Assembly (NCBI GenBank): GCA_019422065.1
Contig: JAHZEA010000001.1
Coordinates: 120,159-160,385, forward strand
Source: Lachnospiraceae bacterium
GTDB lineage: Bacteria; Bacillota; Clostridia; Lachnospirales; Anaerotignaceae
Reading direction: 5' to 3'
DNA: 40,227 nucleotides
Shown: positions 31,655 through 39,743 of the stretch, in pieces
How positions within the stretch are numbered: the stretch's first letter is position 1
Layout of the letters: every line of letters starts with the position of its first letter
Made by a program: the position numbers and the translations under genes
Notes under the pieces: generated by a model
What the model saw: the letters and a program-made list of their open reading frames with translations, nothing else
Told to the model about the DNA's origin: nothing
The model's database searches: none

Positions 31655-33031
31655 TTATGCCATAATTTTTTCTTTATCTTGGGAGCATGCTTTTTTCTCA
31701 CAGGACTCATTCCACAGCTTTTCGGCAGTCGGCTTCCAGTTTTCTGCATATTTATCGCATTTTGCACAAAGGTGCTCAACACTTTCTGGCGACTGCAAAT
31801 CCGTTGAAACGGCGTTTGTATTATTTACCATTTCCCTTAACTTATCCGGATTTTCAAGCATAGGACACGGACGCAGCATGTTTTCGTTAAATGGCTGACC
31901 GTTATGGTATGCCATAAGCATAGGAGATTTAAGAGCTTCCAAAAGTGTTTTATTCCTAATATTTGAGTCTGAATAATGTACAAATACGCAAGGGTCTATA
32001 TCTCCATTGGCATTTATATGAAGATATCTTCTTCCGCCGGCTATACATCCACCTACAAATTCAGCATCATTTTGGAAGTCCATAGCAAAAAGCGGTTTCC
32101 TTGCCCTATAATCACGTATACGGCGGTATGTTTCTTCTCTTTGTTCCGGTGTAGGAAGAAGTTCTACAGCAGCGTCATTGCCTACAGGCATATAGTGGAA
32201 AAACCATACAAAATACGCTCCAAGTTCTATAAGTTTATCATAAAATGCTTCTGATGTTATTGACTCGAAGTTTGCACTAGTATAGCATGCCGATATACCA
32301 AAGAGCAGTTTTTTGCGGCGCAGTATCTCTATAGCCTTTATAACCTTGTTATAAACACCTTCTCCTCTTCTTAAATCTGTTGCATCCTCAAAACCTTCCA
32401 AAGAAATAGCCGGCACAAAGTTCTTTACCCTTAACATATCATCAGCAAACTTTTCGTCAATAAGTGTTGAGTTTGTAAAGCAGAGGAAAATACAGTCAGA
32501 ATGTTTTTCACACAGCTTTATAATATCGTCCTTTCTTACAAGCGGTTCTCCGCCTGTGTATATATACATATATATTCCTAATTCTTTACCCTGCTTTATA
32601 ATGTTATCTATTTCATCGTATGTAAGGTTTAACTTATTGCCGTATTCAGCAGCCCAGCAGCCTGTGCAATGCAAATTGCAGGCACTTGTAGGGTCAAGAA
32701 GTATTGTCCAAGGTATATTGCATTTATATTTTTCACGACATTCTTCTTGCTTTTTCCAGCCAGCCATTGAAGCATTAATAAAAAAGTTTACAGCTACGGT
32801 TTTCATTAATTCAGGGTCCAAATCAGTTAAAAGACGCATTACAAAACTATGATACGGGTGTGATACATCGGTAATAGCTTCCCTAATCATTTTTCTTTGA
32901 GGACCAAACTCGTTTCCGGCAAATTTATCTGCCCAGTCCATAATTTTAATAAAATTTTTCTCTGGGTTTTTATGCATATAATTAAAAGCCTGTTCAAGTC
33001 CAAATTTCTTAAGTGATAATGAAATATCCAT
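31655..33031 (-). CDS. Radical SAM protein with SPASM-like C-terminal cluster region
   Basis: A 458-residue enzyme. The radical-SAM cluster motif is C118-x3-C122-x2-C125 (SACNLHCTGCW), with the GGEP motif in YTGGEPLVRKDD. The C-terminal third has cysteines in GGCIAGGRRYLHINANGDIDPC, RPCPML and HLCAKCDKY, a SPASM-like arrangement for auxiliary Fe-S clusters. An unusual ~105-residue helical N-terminal extension precedes the barrel. SPASM enzymes modify peptides, proteins or small molecules; no precursor peptide gene is visible, so the substrate is unknown. It follows the DUF308-type gene by ~60 bases on the same strand. Confidence 0.88.
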   Translation of the reverse strand: MDISLSLKKFGLEQAFNYMHKNPEKNFIKIMDWADKFAGNEFGPQRKMIREAITDVSHPYHSFVMRLLTDLDPELMKTVAVNFFINASMAGWKKQEECREKYKCNIPWTILLDPTSACNLHCTGCWAAEYGNKLNLTYDEIDNIIKQGKELGIYMYIYTGGEPLVRKDDIIKLCEKHSDCIFLCFTNSTLIDEKFADDMLRVKNFVPAISLEGFEDATDLRRGEGVYNKVIKAIEILRRKKLLFGISACYTSANFESITSEAFYDKLIELGAYFVWFFHYMPVGNDAAVELLPTPEQREETYRRIRDYRARKPLFAMDFQNDAEFVGGCIAGGRRYLHINANGDIDPCVFVHYSDSNIRNKTLLEALKSPMLMAYHNGQPFNENMLRPCPMLENPDKLREMVNNTNAVSTDLQSPESVEHLCAKCDKYAENWKPTAEKLWNESCEKKACSQDKEKIMA

Positions 33032-33090
33032 AAATTATACCTCCATTTAAATAGATAAAATTCCAAAGCTTAAACAACATTAATAAACTA

Positions 33091-33624
33091 CTAACTCTTT
33101 TTTACAGTACATATTATTGTGCATTGATTCATAATTCCTTCGGATAAAACAGAACAGCCAGCTATTAAATTCATAATTATCATGCCTGAAAGGACACTTA
33201 TTATAAAAAACACTCCAAAAAATCCCGACACTATTGATGTTGCCAGTATAACGCCCCAGCTCCTAAGTCCAAACTTTTTGGCATCAAAAGACATCTGCAT
33301 TTTAAAAAGACTGTCGGCAAGTATTGTTATACCAATAATAATAGGCACATATCTTTCGTGGGTTGGTCCAAATATAAATAACGTAATACCTATAACCATT
33401 AGAAATATGCCAAATGCAAAATCATATTGGAATGCCAAACAATACAGGTCTTTTGAAAAATAGCCTATTATTTTAATAATTCCATAGGCTACAAAAACTA
33501 TTCCGGCTACTATACAGAATAGCTCAAAAGGTATTTCCGGAAAAAATATCAGTATAATACCAGCTGCATAAAACAATATGGACATAATAATGTATCCCAA
33601 TTTTGCTATTCTTAATTTTATCAA
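33091..33624 (-). CDS. DUF308/HdeD-like membrane protein
   Basis: A 177-residue protein with about six membrane segments in repeated pairs (IIMSILFYAAGIILIFFPE; LFCIVAGIVFVAYGIIKIIGYF; FAFGIFLMVIGITLFIFGP; YVPIIIGITILADSLFKMQ), the DUF308 pattern also seen in HdeD. Function is unknown. The start is TTG at 33624 with GTGAGG five bases upstream; an internal ATG (codon 14) is an alternative. It is probably co-transcribed with the downstream radical-SAM gene. Confidence 0.8.
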   Translation of the reverse strand: MIKLRIAKLGYIIMSILFYAAGIILIFFPEIPFELFCIVAGIVFVAYGIIKIIGYFSKDLYCLAFQYDFAFGIFLMVIGITLFIFGPTHERYVPIIIGITILADSLFKMQMSFDAKKFGLRSWGVILATSIVSGFFGVFFIISVLSGMIIMNLIAGCSVLSEGIMNQCTIICTVKKS

Positions 33625-33780
33625 GGCAGCCTCACGACCTTTCTTTTATGTGCTTATACTATCACTGCCTTTTTTATACCACAATGGACAATATTACCCC
33701 TTTTGTTTAAAAATCAGACTTTTTACTGCTTTTTGTCTAAAAAAATTAAAATATTACAGTTGCTGAAAAATTATGCATCA

Positions 33781-33810
33781 AAAAAAGACCGGTTTAAAAA
33801 CCGGTCTTTT
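33781..33810 (-). terminator. Terminator of the folate block (after fchA)
   Basis: AAAAGACCGGTTT and AACCGGTCTTTT pair; the minus-strand side continues in a T-run. Confidence 0.88.
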
Positions 33811-33838
33811 AGGTATAGTTATATTAATTTGTTTTAAA

Positions 33839-34468
33839 TCAGCCTAAAACTTCTGTTACTTTAGCATATACTTTATCACATACTGCTGCACCTTCAGAAA
33901 CAAGCTTATCCATTCTTTCTTTTACTTCCTTAACATAAGCTTCATCATTAATTGAGTTAAGGTTTACTGTTACATTAAGGCTTGCGCTGTATAAAGCAGC
34001 TTTAAGGAACTGTACGCCGCAGCCTACATCGCTTATTATAATTTTAGTTGATATATCAACAAGTTCTTCCTGAAGTTTAATAGCCTCGTATATATATTCT
34101 ACCATTTTAATTGGTCCGCCGGCAGCTACTTTAAGGCAGCTCTGGAGAACTTTTTCTTTCTCCGCAGCCTGCTCTGGTGTGTCTTTAGGCATACCATAAG
34201 CCTTTGAAAGCGGCTCAAAGTTTTCTGCGTCCTCATCAATAAGAGCAAGAAGCTTTGTCATAAGGTCACAGCTTTTATCTATAATTTCCTGATGTTTAGC
34301 TTCCATTCCAATGAATTTTTTCTTACCTATGGAATAGTTACCTACCATTGAGCCTAAAGCAGCGCCTAAAGCGCCTACAAGGGCAGCTACACCGCCGCCG
34401 CCAGGAACAGGCTCTTTTGATGCAAGTTTTGCAGCAAATTCTTCACATGTTATTTTACTGAGTTTCAT
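33839..34468 (-). CDS. fchA: Methenyltetrahydrofolate cyclohydrolase (FchA/FTCD family)
   Basis: A 209-residue all-helical protein of the formiminotransferase-cyclodeaminase C-terminal family. It has the signature FAAKLASKEPVPGGGGVAALVGALGAALGSMV near the N-terminus. Stand-alone members are methenyl-THF cyclohydrolases (or formimino-THF cyclodeaminases). No formiminotransferase or histidine genes are nearby, while fhs and folD are, so the cyclohydrolase role fits. The neighbouring FolD lacks the cyclohydrolase lysine, which strengthens this. It follows folT by ~34 bases; AAAGGAGTAACC precedes the ATG. Confidence 0.9.
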   Translation of the reverse strand: MKLSKITCEEFAAKLASKEPVPGGGGVAALVGALGAALGSMVGNYSIGKKKFIGMEAKHQEIIDKSCDLMTKLLALIDEDAENFEPLSKAYGMPKDTPEQAAEKEKVLQSCLKVAAGGPIKMVEYIYEAIKLQEELVDISTKIIISDVGCGVQFLKAALYSASLNVTVNLNSINDEAYVKEVKERMDKLVSEGAAVCDKVYAKVTEVLG

Positions 34469-34502
34469 ATTCGGTTACTCCTTTTAATACAGTAAGTTAT
34501 AA

Positions 34503-35045
34503 TCAAAATACTCTGCCCTTTAATTTAACTGTTTCAACAGTTTTTAAAACAAGGAATAAAAGCGCTGTGTCTATAGGGAAGCACAAAACAGCTTTTATTG
34601 CTCTTACAGATGACATAAGGGCTGAGCCGTACATTATGTTAAGCCAAAGTGGTGTGAGGATAAAGTTAAACAGTATCATATGGCAAAATGACGCCGCTAT
34701 TACTCTTTTAACTGTAACTTTCTTTTTGTAGAAAAACATTCCGAACAAAAAGCCTGAAAGAAAAGCACTAAGAGTAAAACCAGGGAAAAAGCCGCCGTTA
34801 GGACTTAAAAAGAATCCTATTGTATCGGCTATTACAGCTATAATTCCCGCCATAACAGGGCCATAAAGAAGGCCTGCCGCCGCTATTGCCAAAAATGCAA
34901 ATGAAATCTCCAACATAGAGCTTACAACTATTCGCATACTGTTTAGTATAAGGTTAAGCGCTGTAAGCATAGCGCCGCCTGTAAGGCTTCTAACCTGTTT
35001 AATCTGACCTGCCGATTCTCTTATATCAGCCATAAAGTTACTCAT
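34503..35045 (-). CDS. folT: Folate-specific ECF transporter S component
   Basis: A 180-residue membrane protein with six membrane segments, matching the FolT S components of energy-coupling factor transporters (SLTGGAMLTALNLILNSMRIVVSSMLEISFAFLAIAAAGLLYGP, then FFPGFTLSAFLSGFLFGMFF). It binds folate and uses a shared EcfAA'T module encoded elsewhere. ATG at 35045 follows TAGGAGGC. It sits inside the one-carbon block, directly upstream of fchA, and is preceded by a ~400-base structured leader. Folate specificity rests on similarity and context. Confidence 0.88.
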   Translation of the reverse strand: MSNFMADIRESAGQIKQVRSLTGGAMLTALNLILNSMRIVVSSMLEISFAFLAIAAAGLLYGPVMAGIIAVIADTIGFFLSPNGGFFPGFTLSAFLSGFLFGMFFYKKKVTVKRVIAASFCHMILFNFILTPLWLNIMYGSALMSSVRAIKAVLCFPIDTALLFLVLKTVETVKLKGRVF

Positions 35046-35084
35046 TTTATATTGCCTCCTAATTTGTCTTAATTGTTTTTCGCC

Positions 35085-35420
35085 AACTTAACAACAAATG
35101 CCTAACGGCAAACGCAATATACTATTTAATGGACCTTACAAACACCCTCACTGCAACCACTTTCGCCGTTTGTCCGTCAACAGCTAAGTTCAAGTCACTC
35201 AGATTCTTGGTATGCCCTAAGGTCTAAAGACGAGAAGGCCGGACTTTGAACTACCGGAACACTTCCCTCCTCAAGAGAAAGTGATATTCAATTTTGTATT
35301 TTACAAAATATACAATATGTCCTCCACCATAGTAAATTAAACTTACGTAAACCATCGGCGCATGCTTTCGCATACGCCCTAAAAGCATATTCCGTGATAA
35401 AAGCACTCTTGCTTATAAAC
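35085..35420 (-). ncRNA. Hairpin-rich untranslated region before folT (RNA element of unknown class)
   Basis: The gap between folD and folT holds no gene but a chain of strong inverted repeats: GGCGTATGC-GAAA-GCATGCGCC with a GNRA loop when read on the minus strand (35357-35378); an 8-bp A/T hairpin (35291-35309); CACTTTCTC/GGAGGGAAGTG (35260-35283); a ten-pair long-range stem GACTTGAACT with AGTTCAAAGTC (35187-35196/35242-35252); ACAAAC/GTTTGT (35138-35143/35168-35173); TGCC-GTTA-GGCA (35099-35110). It is more GC-rich than ordinary intergenic DNA here. No core of the THF, ZTP, RNase P, SRP or tmRNA type is recognised. It may be a folT riboswitch or a separate small RNA. Confidence 0.6.
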
Positions 35421-35471
35421 TCACAGAAAAATATTATACATTTTAAAACTCTATAAGTAAATGTTATTTAA

Positions 35472-36329
35472 TTACTGTATATTGTTTATCTGTTTGCATG
35501 CCTTTACTACATGCTTAGCTAAAACAGATGTTGTAACAGAACCAACGCCTGCCGGTACAGGTGTAATCATAGAAGCTTTGTCTACACAGTCATCAAACTT
35601 AACGTCACCGCAAAGCTTGCCTTCTGCATTTACGTTAATACCTACATCGATTACAACAGTGCCGTCTGATATAAAGTCGCCTGTTACCATTTCAGCTCTG
35701 CCTACTGCGGCAATTACAACCTCTGCTTCACGGCATACGCCAGGAAGGTCCTGTGTACGGCTGTGGCAGATAGTAACTGTTGCGTTTTTATCAAGAAGGA
35801 GCATAGCAAGAGGTTTGCCTACTACCATGCTTCTGCCTACTACAGCGGCTCTTTTGCCCTTCATGTCAATGCCGTAATGGTCAAGTATTTCAATACATGC
35901 CTGGCTTGTGCATGGAGGATAGCCTGTTTTGTCGCCTTCAAATATCTTTTCTGCGTTAAGTGGGTTCATGCAGTCGATATCCTTTACAGGGTCAACAATA
36001 AATTTAATTTCTTCCATATCAAGCTGTTTTGGAAGTGGTCTGAAAAGAAGTATACCGTGTACTGATGGGTCATCATTTACGGCTTTTAATTCTTTTACAA
36101 AGTCTGCCTGGCAGATATCAACAGGAAGCTCAAGAACTTCTGCCTTAATTCCGCATTTTTCCATTCTGTTAAGAGCGCCTCTTTCATAAGAAAGGTCGTC
36201 CTCTCTTGCGCCTACTCTAACTATTTTAAGCTTTGGCTCAATACCTTTTGCCTTTAAAGCCTCTACATCTTTAACAAGCTCTGCTGTAATAGCGTCTGCT
36301 ACTGGCTTACCTTTTATAATCTGTCCCAT
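35472..36329 (-). CDS. folD: Methylenetetrahydrofolate dehydrogenase FolD, probably without cyclohydrolase activity
   Basis: A 285-residue FolD. Family segments are present: PLPKQLD, the DVDCMNP-like VKDIDCMNPLNAEK, and the NADP-binding VVGRSMVVGKPLAMLL. Tyr48 aligns with the active-site Tyr (LSYERGALNRMEKCGI), but the position four residues on, the catalytic Lys of E. coli (YVASK) and human enzymes, is Ala52. That lysine is required for cyclohydrolysis, so this protein is predicted to be mainly a dehydrogenase. ATG at 36329 follows AGAGGTG. It lies between fhs and folT in one orientation. Confidence 0.92.
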   Translation of the reverse strand: MGQIIKGKPVADAITAELVKDVEALKAKGIEPKLKIVRVGAREDDLSYERGALNRMEKCGIKAEVLELPVDICQADFVKELKAVNDDPSVHGILLFRPLPKQLDMEEIKFIVDPVKDIDCMNPLNAEKIFEGDKTGYPPCTSQACIEILDHYGIDMKGKRAAVVGRSMVVGKPLAMLLLDKNATVTICHSRTQDLPGVCREAEVVIAAVGRAEMVTGDFISDGTVVIDVGINVNAEGKLCGDVKFDDCVDKASMITPVPAGVGSVTTSVLAKHVVKACKQINNIQ

Positions 36330-36372
36330 TTTAACACCTCTGAAATTAGTCGTTTTTATCCGTTCATAAACA

Positions 36373-36401
36373 CAGCGAAGCAGGACTTCCCCGCTTCGCT
36401 G
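36373..36401. repeat. Hairpin between fhs and folD
   Basis: CAGCGAAGC and GCTTCGCTG form a 9-bp perfect stem with an 11-base loop. No T-run follows in the direction of transcription, so it is more likely an mRNA-processing or stabilising hairpin than a terminator. Confidence 0.6.
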
Positions 36402-36440
36402 CCTGATTTAACTGTAAAAGAACAGTATATAATTTGTTAA

Positions 36441-38123
36441 TTAGAATAATCCTGAAATCTTGCCGTCAACATCAACGTCAATCTTTTCAGCAGCAGGAAC
36501 TTTAGGAAGGCCAGGCATCTTCATAATTGTACCTGTTAAAGCTACTATAAAGCCTGCACCAGCAGATACTGTAAGGTCTCTGATTGTAATCTTAAAGCCT
36601 GTAGGTCTGCCAAGTTTTGTCTGGTCATCTGTAAGTGAGTACTGGTTCTTTGCCATACAAATTGGCATGTTGCCAAATCCGAGTTTCTCGAAATCAGCTA
36701 CAATCTTGTTAGCAGCAGGTGTAAATTCTACGCCGTCAGCACCGTAAACTTTCTTGCAGATAGCTTCGATTTTCTCTTTGATTGAAAGGTTGATATCGTA
36801 AACGTATGTGTGCTCTGCGTTCTTTTCAAGAAGTTTAAGAACTTCATTAGCAAGAGCCTCGCCGCCTTCGCCGCCTTTAGCCCAAACTTCTGAAAGAGCA
36901 ACGTTAACACCAAGCTCGTTGCATTTCTTCTCAACAAGAGCAAGCTCAGCCTGTGTATCTGTTGGGAATGCGTTAATAGCAACTACGCAAGGAAGGCCGT
37001 AAACCTTTGTAACGTTTTCAACATGTTTAAGAAGGTTAGGGATACCTTTTTCAAGAGCCTCAAGGTTTTCGTTGTTAAGGTCTGCTTTAGCTACGCCGCC
37101 GTTGTATTTAAGAGCTCTAACTGTAGCAACAAGTACAACTGCCTTTGGTTTAAGACCTGAAAGACGGCACTTGATATCGATAAATTTCTCTGCACCAAGG
37201 TCAGCACCGAAACCAGCCTCTGTAACTACATAATCAGCAATCTTTGAAGCCATCTTTGTAGCTATAACGCTGTTGCAGCCGTGAGCGATGTTAGCGAAAG
37301 GACCGCCATGAACGAATGTAGGTGTTCCTTCAAGTGTCTGAACAAGGTTTGGTTTAAGAGCATCTTTAAGAAGAGCAGCCATAGCACCCTGAGCGTTAAG
37401 CTGTCCGCATGTTACAGGCTCGTTCTTTCTGTTATAAGCAACTATAATTTTTGAAAGTCTGTTTTTAAGGTCGATAATGTCGCTTGAAAGGCAGAAAATA
37501 GCCATAATTTCAGAAGCAACTGTGATATCAAAACCATCCTGACGTGTAACGCCGTCGCCGTGTCCGCCAAGACCGTCTACGATATTACGAAGCTGTCTGT
37601 CGTTCATGTCCACAACTCTTCTCCAAACAACTCTCTTTGTGTCAATATCAAGAGCGTTGCCCTGGTGAATGTGGTTATCAAGCATTGCAGCAAGAAGGTT
37701 GTTAGCTGCGCCAATAGCGTGGAAGTCACCTGTAAAGTGAAGGTTAATGTCTTCCATAGGTACAACCTGAGCATAACCGCCGCCTGCAGCGCCGCCTTTA
37801 ACACCAAATACAGGTCCAAGAGAAGGCTCTCTTAAAGCAATCATAGTCTTTTTGCCAAGTCTGTTAAGAGCATCACCAAGACCGATTGTTGTTGTTGTTT
37901 TGCCTTCGCCAGCTGGTGTAGGGTTAATAGCTGTTACAAGTATAAGGTTAGCATCTGGAGCGTCTTTAAGCTCGTTCTGTAAATATCTGTAGTCAACTTT
38001 AGCTTTGTATTTGCCGTAGTTTTCTACGTATTTGTCAGGTATGCCTGCCTTATCAGCTATAGCATTAATAACCTGCATTTCAGCTTCCTGTGCAATCTGG
38101 ATATCTGTTTTAAACTCTGCCAT
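36441..38123 (-). CDS. fhs: Formate-tetrahydrofolate ligase
   Basis: A 560-residue enzyme that makes 10-formyl-THF from formate, THF and ATP. The N-terminal P-loop TPAGEGKTTTT (~69-79) and family segments EPSLGPVFGVKGGAAGGGYAQ, HGGPFANIAHG and EAGFGADLGAEKF are present; length is normal. ATG at 38123 follows TGGGAGG. It heads the fhs-folD-(leader)-folT-fchA run and supplies the first step of the methyl branch of one-carbon metabolism. Confidence 0.97.
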   Translation of the reverse strand: MAEFKTDIQIAQEAEMQVINAIADKAGIPDKYVENYGKYKAKVDYRYLQNELKDAPDANLILVTAINPTPAGEGKTTTTIGLGDALNRLGKKTMIALREPSLGPVFGVKGGAAGGGYAQVVPMEDINLHFTGDFHAIGAANNLLAAMLDNHIHQGNALDIDTKRVVWRRVVDMNDRQLRNIVDGLGGHGDGVTRQDGFDITVASEIMAIFCLSSDIIDLKNRLSKIIVAYNRKNEPVTCGQLNAQGAMAALLKDALKPNLVQTLEGTPTFVHGGPFANIAHGCNSVIATKMASKIADYVVTEAGFGADLGAEKFIDIKCRLSGLKPKAVVLVATVRALKYNGGVAKADLNNENLEALEKGIPNLLKHVENVTKVYGLPCVVAINAFPTDTQAELALVEKKCNELGVNVALSEVWAKGGEGGEALANEVLKLLEKNAEHTYVYDINLSIKEKIEAICKKVYGADGVEFTPAANKIVADFEKLGFGNMPICMAKNQYSLTDDQTKLGRPTGFKITIRDLTVSAGAGFIVALTGTIMKMPGLPKVPAAEKIDVDVDGKISGLF

Positions 38124-38157
38124 TTAAAATATTCCTCCCAAAATAATAATTAAATCA

Positions 38158-38192
38158 GCCGTCCGAAGCATTAGCTTCGTCTGTATACGGCA
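38158..38192. repeat. Nested hairpin in the fhs leader
   Basis: GCCGT/ACGGC encloses CGAAGC-atta-GCTTCG. The CGAAGC/GCTTCG core is the same as in the hairpin between fhs and folD, so the two may be related elements. Confidence 0.5.
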
Positions 38193-38248
38193 TGTTTCAT
38201 AAAAGTATTTACCAAGCCTTAACTAAAACCACACTATTTCAGTTAAAA

Positions 38249-38262
38249 GCTGTATACAGCTA
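38249..38262. promoter_or_regulatory. 14-bp perfect palindrome between panB and fhs
   Basis: AGCTGTATACAGCT lies just downstream of the panB stop in the fhs upstream region. It could be an operator for fhs or chance; no promoter hexamers were assigned with confidence. Confidence 0.35.
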
Positions 38263-38276
38263 AGTAATTTTGTATT

Positions 38277-39107
38277 TTATTTAAGGTTTTCAATTCCCTC
38301 AATTTTAGCATTGTACTGTGTAGCCTCATCAGGGAATGTACGCTCATTAGACTCTTTAGCAAATTCGTTGTAAGCGTCGATTATGATTGTATGAAGGTCA
38401 GCGAATTTTTTAGCAAATTTAGGAACCCACTCATTCATACCAAGCATGTCCTGAGCAACAAGTACCTGCATATCGCAGCCTGCGCCAGCGCCAATGCCCA
38501 TTGTAGGAATGCTGATTTTCTGTGTAATAACGTCTGCAAGCATTTTTGGAATACCTTCAAGAACAACCATAAATGCGCCAGCTTCTTCAACAGCTCTTGC
38601 TGAGTCAAGAAGTTCCTGAGCAGCCTCAAGGCTCTTGCCCTGTACTTTAAATCCGCCCATCATAGCAGCTGACTGTGGTGTAAGGCCAATATGAGCACAA
38701 ACAGGAATGCCAGCTTTAACAATAGCTTTAATAACAGGAGCCATGTCTGAGCCACCTTCAAGTTTAATACAGTCGCAGCCTGATTCCATGAAAAGCTTAT
38801 TTGCGTTTCTTACAGCTTCCTCAATGCTTACGTTATATGTACCAAAAGGCATATCACCTATAACGAAAGTATTTGGAGCACCTTTAACAACATGACTTGC
38901 GTGGTAAATCATATCGTCTAAAGTAACGCCTACTGTACCTTTGTAGCCAAGCATAGTCATTCCCAAAGAATCGCCTACAAGTATCATTTCAACATTACTT
39001 TCATCCACAAGCTTAGCGTTTGTGTAATCGTAGCATGTAACCATAGTTATTACTTTGTCTCCGCCTTTTGAGGCTCTGATTTCAGGTACTGTAATTTTCT
39101 TTTTCAT
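38277..39107 (-). CDS. panB: 3-methyl-2-oxobutanoate hydroxymethyltransferase
   Basis: A 276-residue PanB. It transfers the one-carbon unit of 5,10-methylene-THF to 2-oxoisovalerate, the first committed step of pantothenate synthesis. Signatures: MVTCYDYTNAKLVDESNVEMILVGDSLGM (Mg-binding Asp), MPFGTYNVS, KLEGG, AHIGLTPQ and IGIGAGAGCDMQVLV-like GIGAGAGCD. ATG at 39107 follows GAGGAGG. panC and panD are not next to it. Its demand for methylene-THF explains the position beside fhs and folD. Confidence 0.96.
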   Translation of the reverse strand: MKKKITVPEIRASKGGDKVITMVTCYDYTNAKLVDESNVEMILVGDSLGMTMLGYKGTVGVTLDDMIYHASHVVKGAPNTFVIGDMPFGTYNVSIEEAVRNANKLFMESGCDCIKLEGGSDMAPVIKAIVKAGIPVCAHIGLTPQSAAMMGGFKVQGKSLEAAQELLDSARAVEEAGAFMVVLEGIPKMLADVITQKISIPTMGIGAGAGCDMQVLVAQDMLGMNEWVPKFAKKFADLHTIIIDAYNEFAKESNERTFPDEATQYNAKIEGIENLK

Positions 39108-39702
39108 TTCAAGCTCCTCCTCACATTAAACCATAGATTTGAAAAAACATTATTCCGCTTTAAGTGAATAAAAATGCACTTAAAAACTGTATTTGAGCCG
39201 CATGCACAACGGCTTATGTATTTTCATACACTTATATATTAGCAAAGCATGTGCCAAAAATAAAGCATTTTAATGGGAACATAAAATTTATGATAAAAGT
39301 ATACAAAATAAAGTAAAATATATGTAACATTTGTTTAAAAAATATCAAAAATTAGTAAAAATATTACTTATAAAAATAATAAATGTTAATAAAATAAACT
39401 TTATTGTGTCCAAAAACGTCTAAATTCAATTATGTTTAAACATATTTGAACATTCAGCTTTATGTTTAATCGGTTTAATTTTGTTATTATTAAGTCTAAA
39501 AAAAATATTAAAATTATAATAAATAAACTTAAAAATACGAAATGCAAGTTATAAATATCCCTTTGGTTTTTGTAATTCACACATAATAAGTTTTACATGA
39601 AATAAATGTGTGTTTTTCTTTTTACCAACCCTTCCCAACTTTTTAACTTTTCTATCTTATTTCAAAACCATTCATTTTATTTTTCTATTTTACATTTAAA
39701 AC
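39108..39702. other. Long AT-rich intergenic region without a gene
   Basis: About 600 bases with no supportable gene. Near panB it has two dyads: TTTAAGTG/CACTTAAA (~39158-39185) and AGCCG-catgcacaa-CGGCT (~39197-39215). Further out is the palindrome TATGTTTAAACATA (~39431-39444). These may be operators for panB or the sugar-kinase operon. The remainder is very AT-rich and featureless. Confidence 0.45.
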
Positions 39703-39730
39703 AAAAGCGGACACATACATGTCCGCTTTT
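39703..39730 (-). terminator. Terminator of the DUF1537 gene
   Basis: AAAAGCGGACA-catac(a)-TGTCCGCTTTT, 11-bp perfect stem, 14 bases past the stop codon. Confidence 0.88.
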
Positions 39731-39743
39731 AATTCTTATTTTA

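Noticed and set aside
35085..35420. THF or ZTP riboswitch, RNase P, SRP or tmRNA in the folT leader
   Set aside because: None of the conserved cores recalled for these classes is present; CCTCCACCA on the plus strand (~35321-35329) lacks a matching tmRNA 5' end.
35461..35877. 138-codon plus-strand frame opposite folD
   Set aside because: It is antisense to a well-conserved enzyme and has no ribosome site.
38124..38276. ZTP (pfl) riboswitch before fhs, expected from gene context
   Set aside because: No CCGCCTGGGC-type core or matching hairpins were found on the minus strand.
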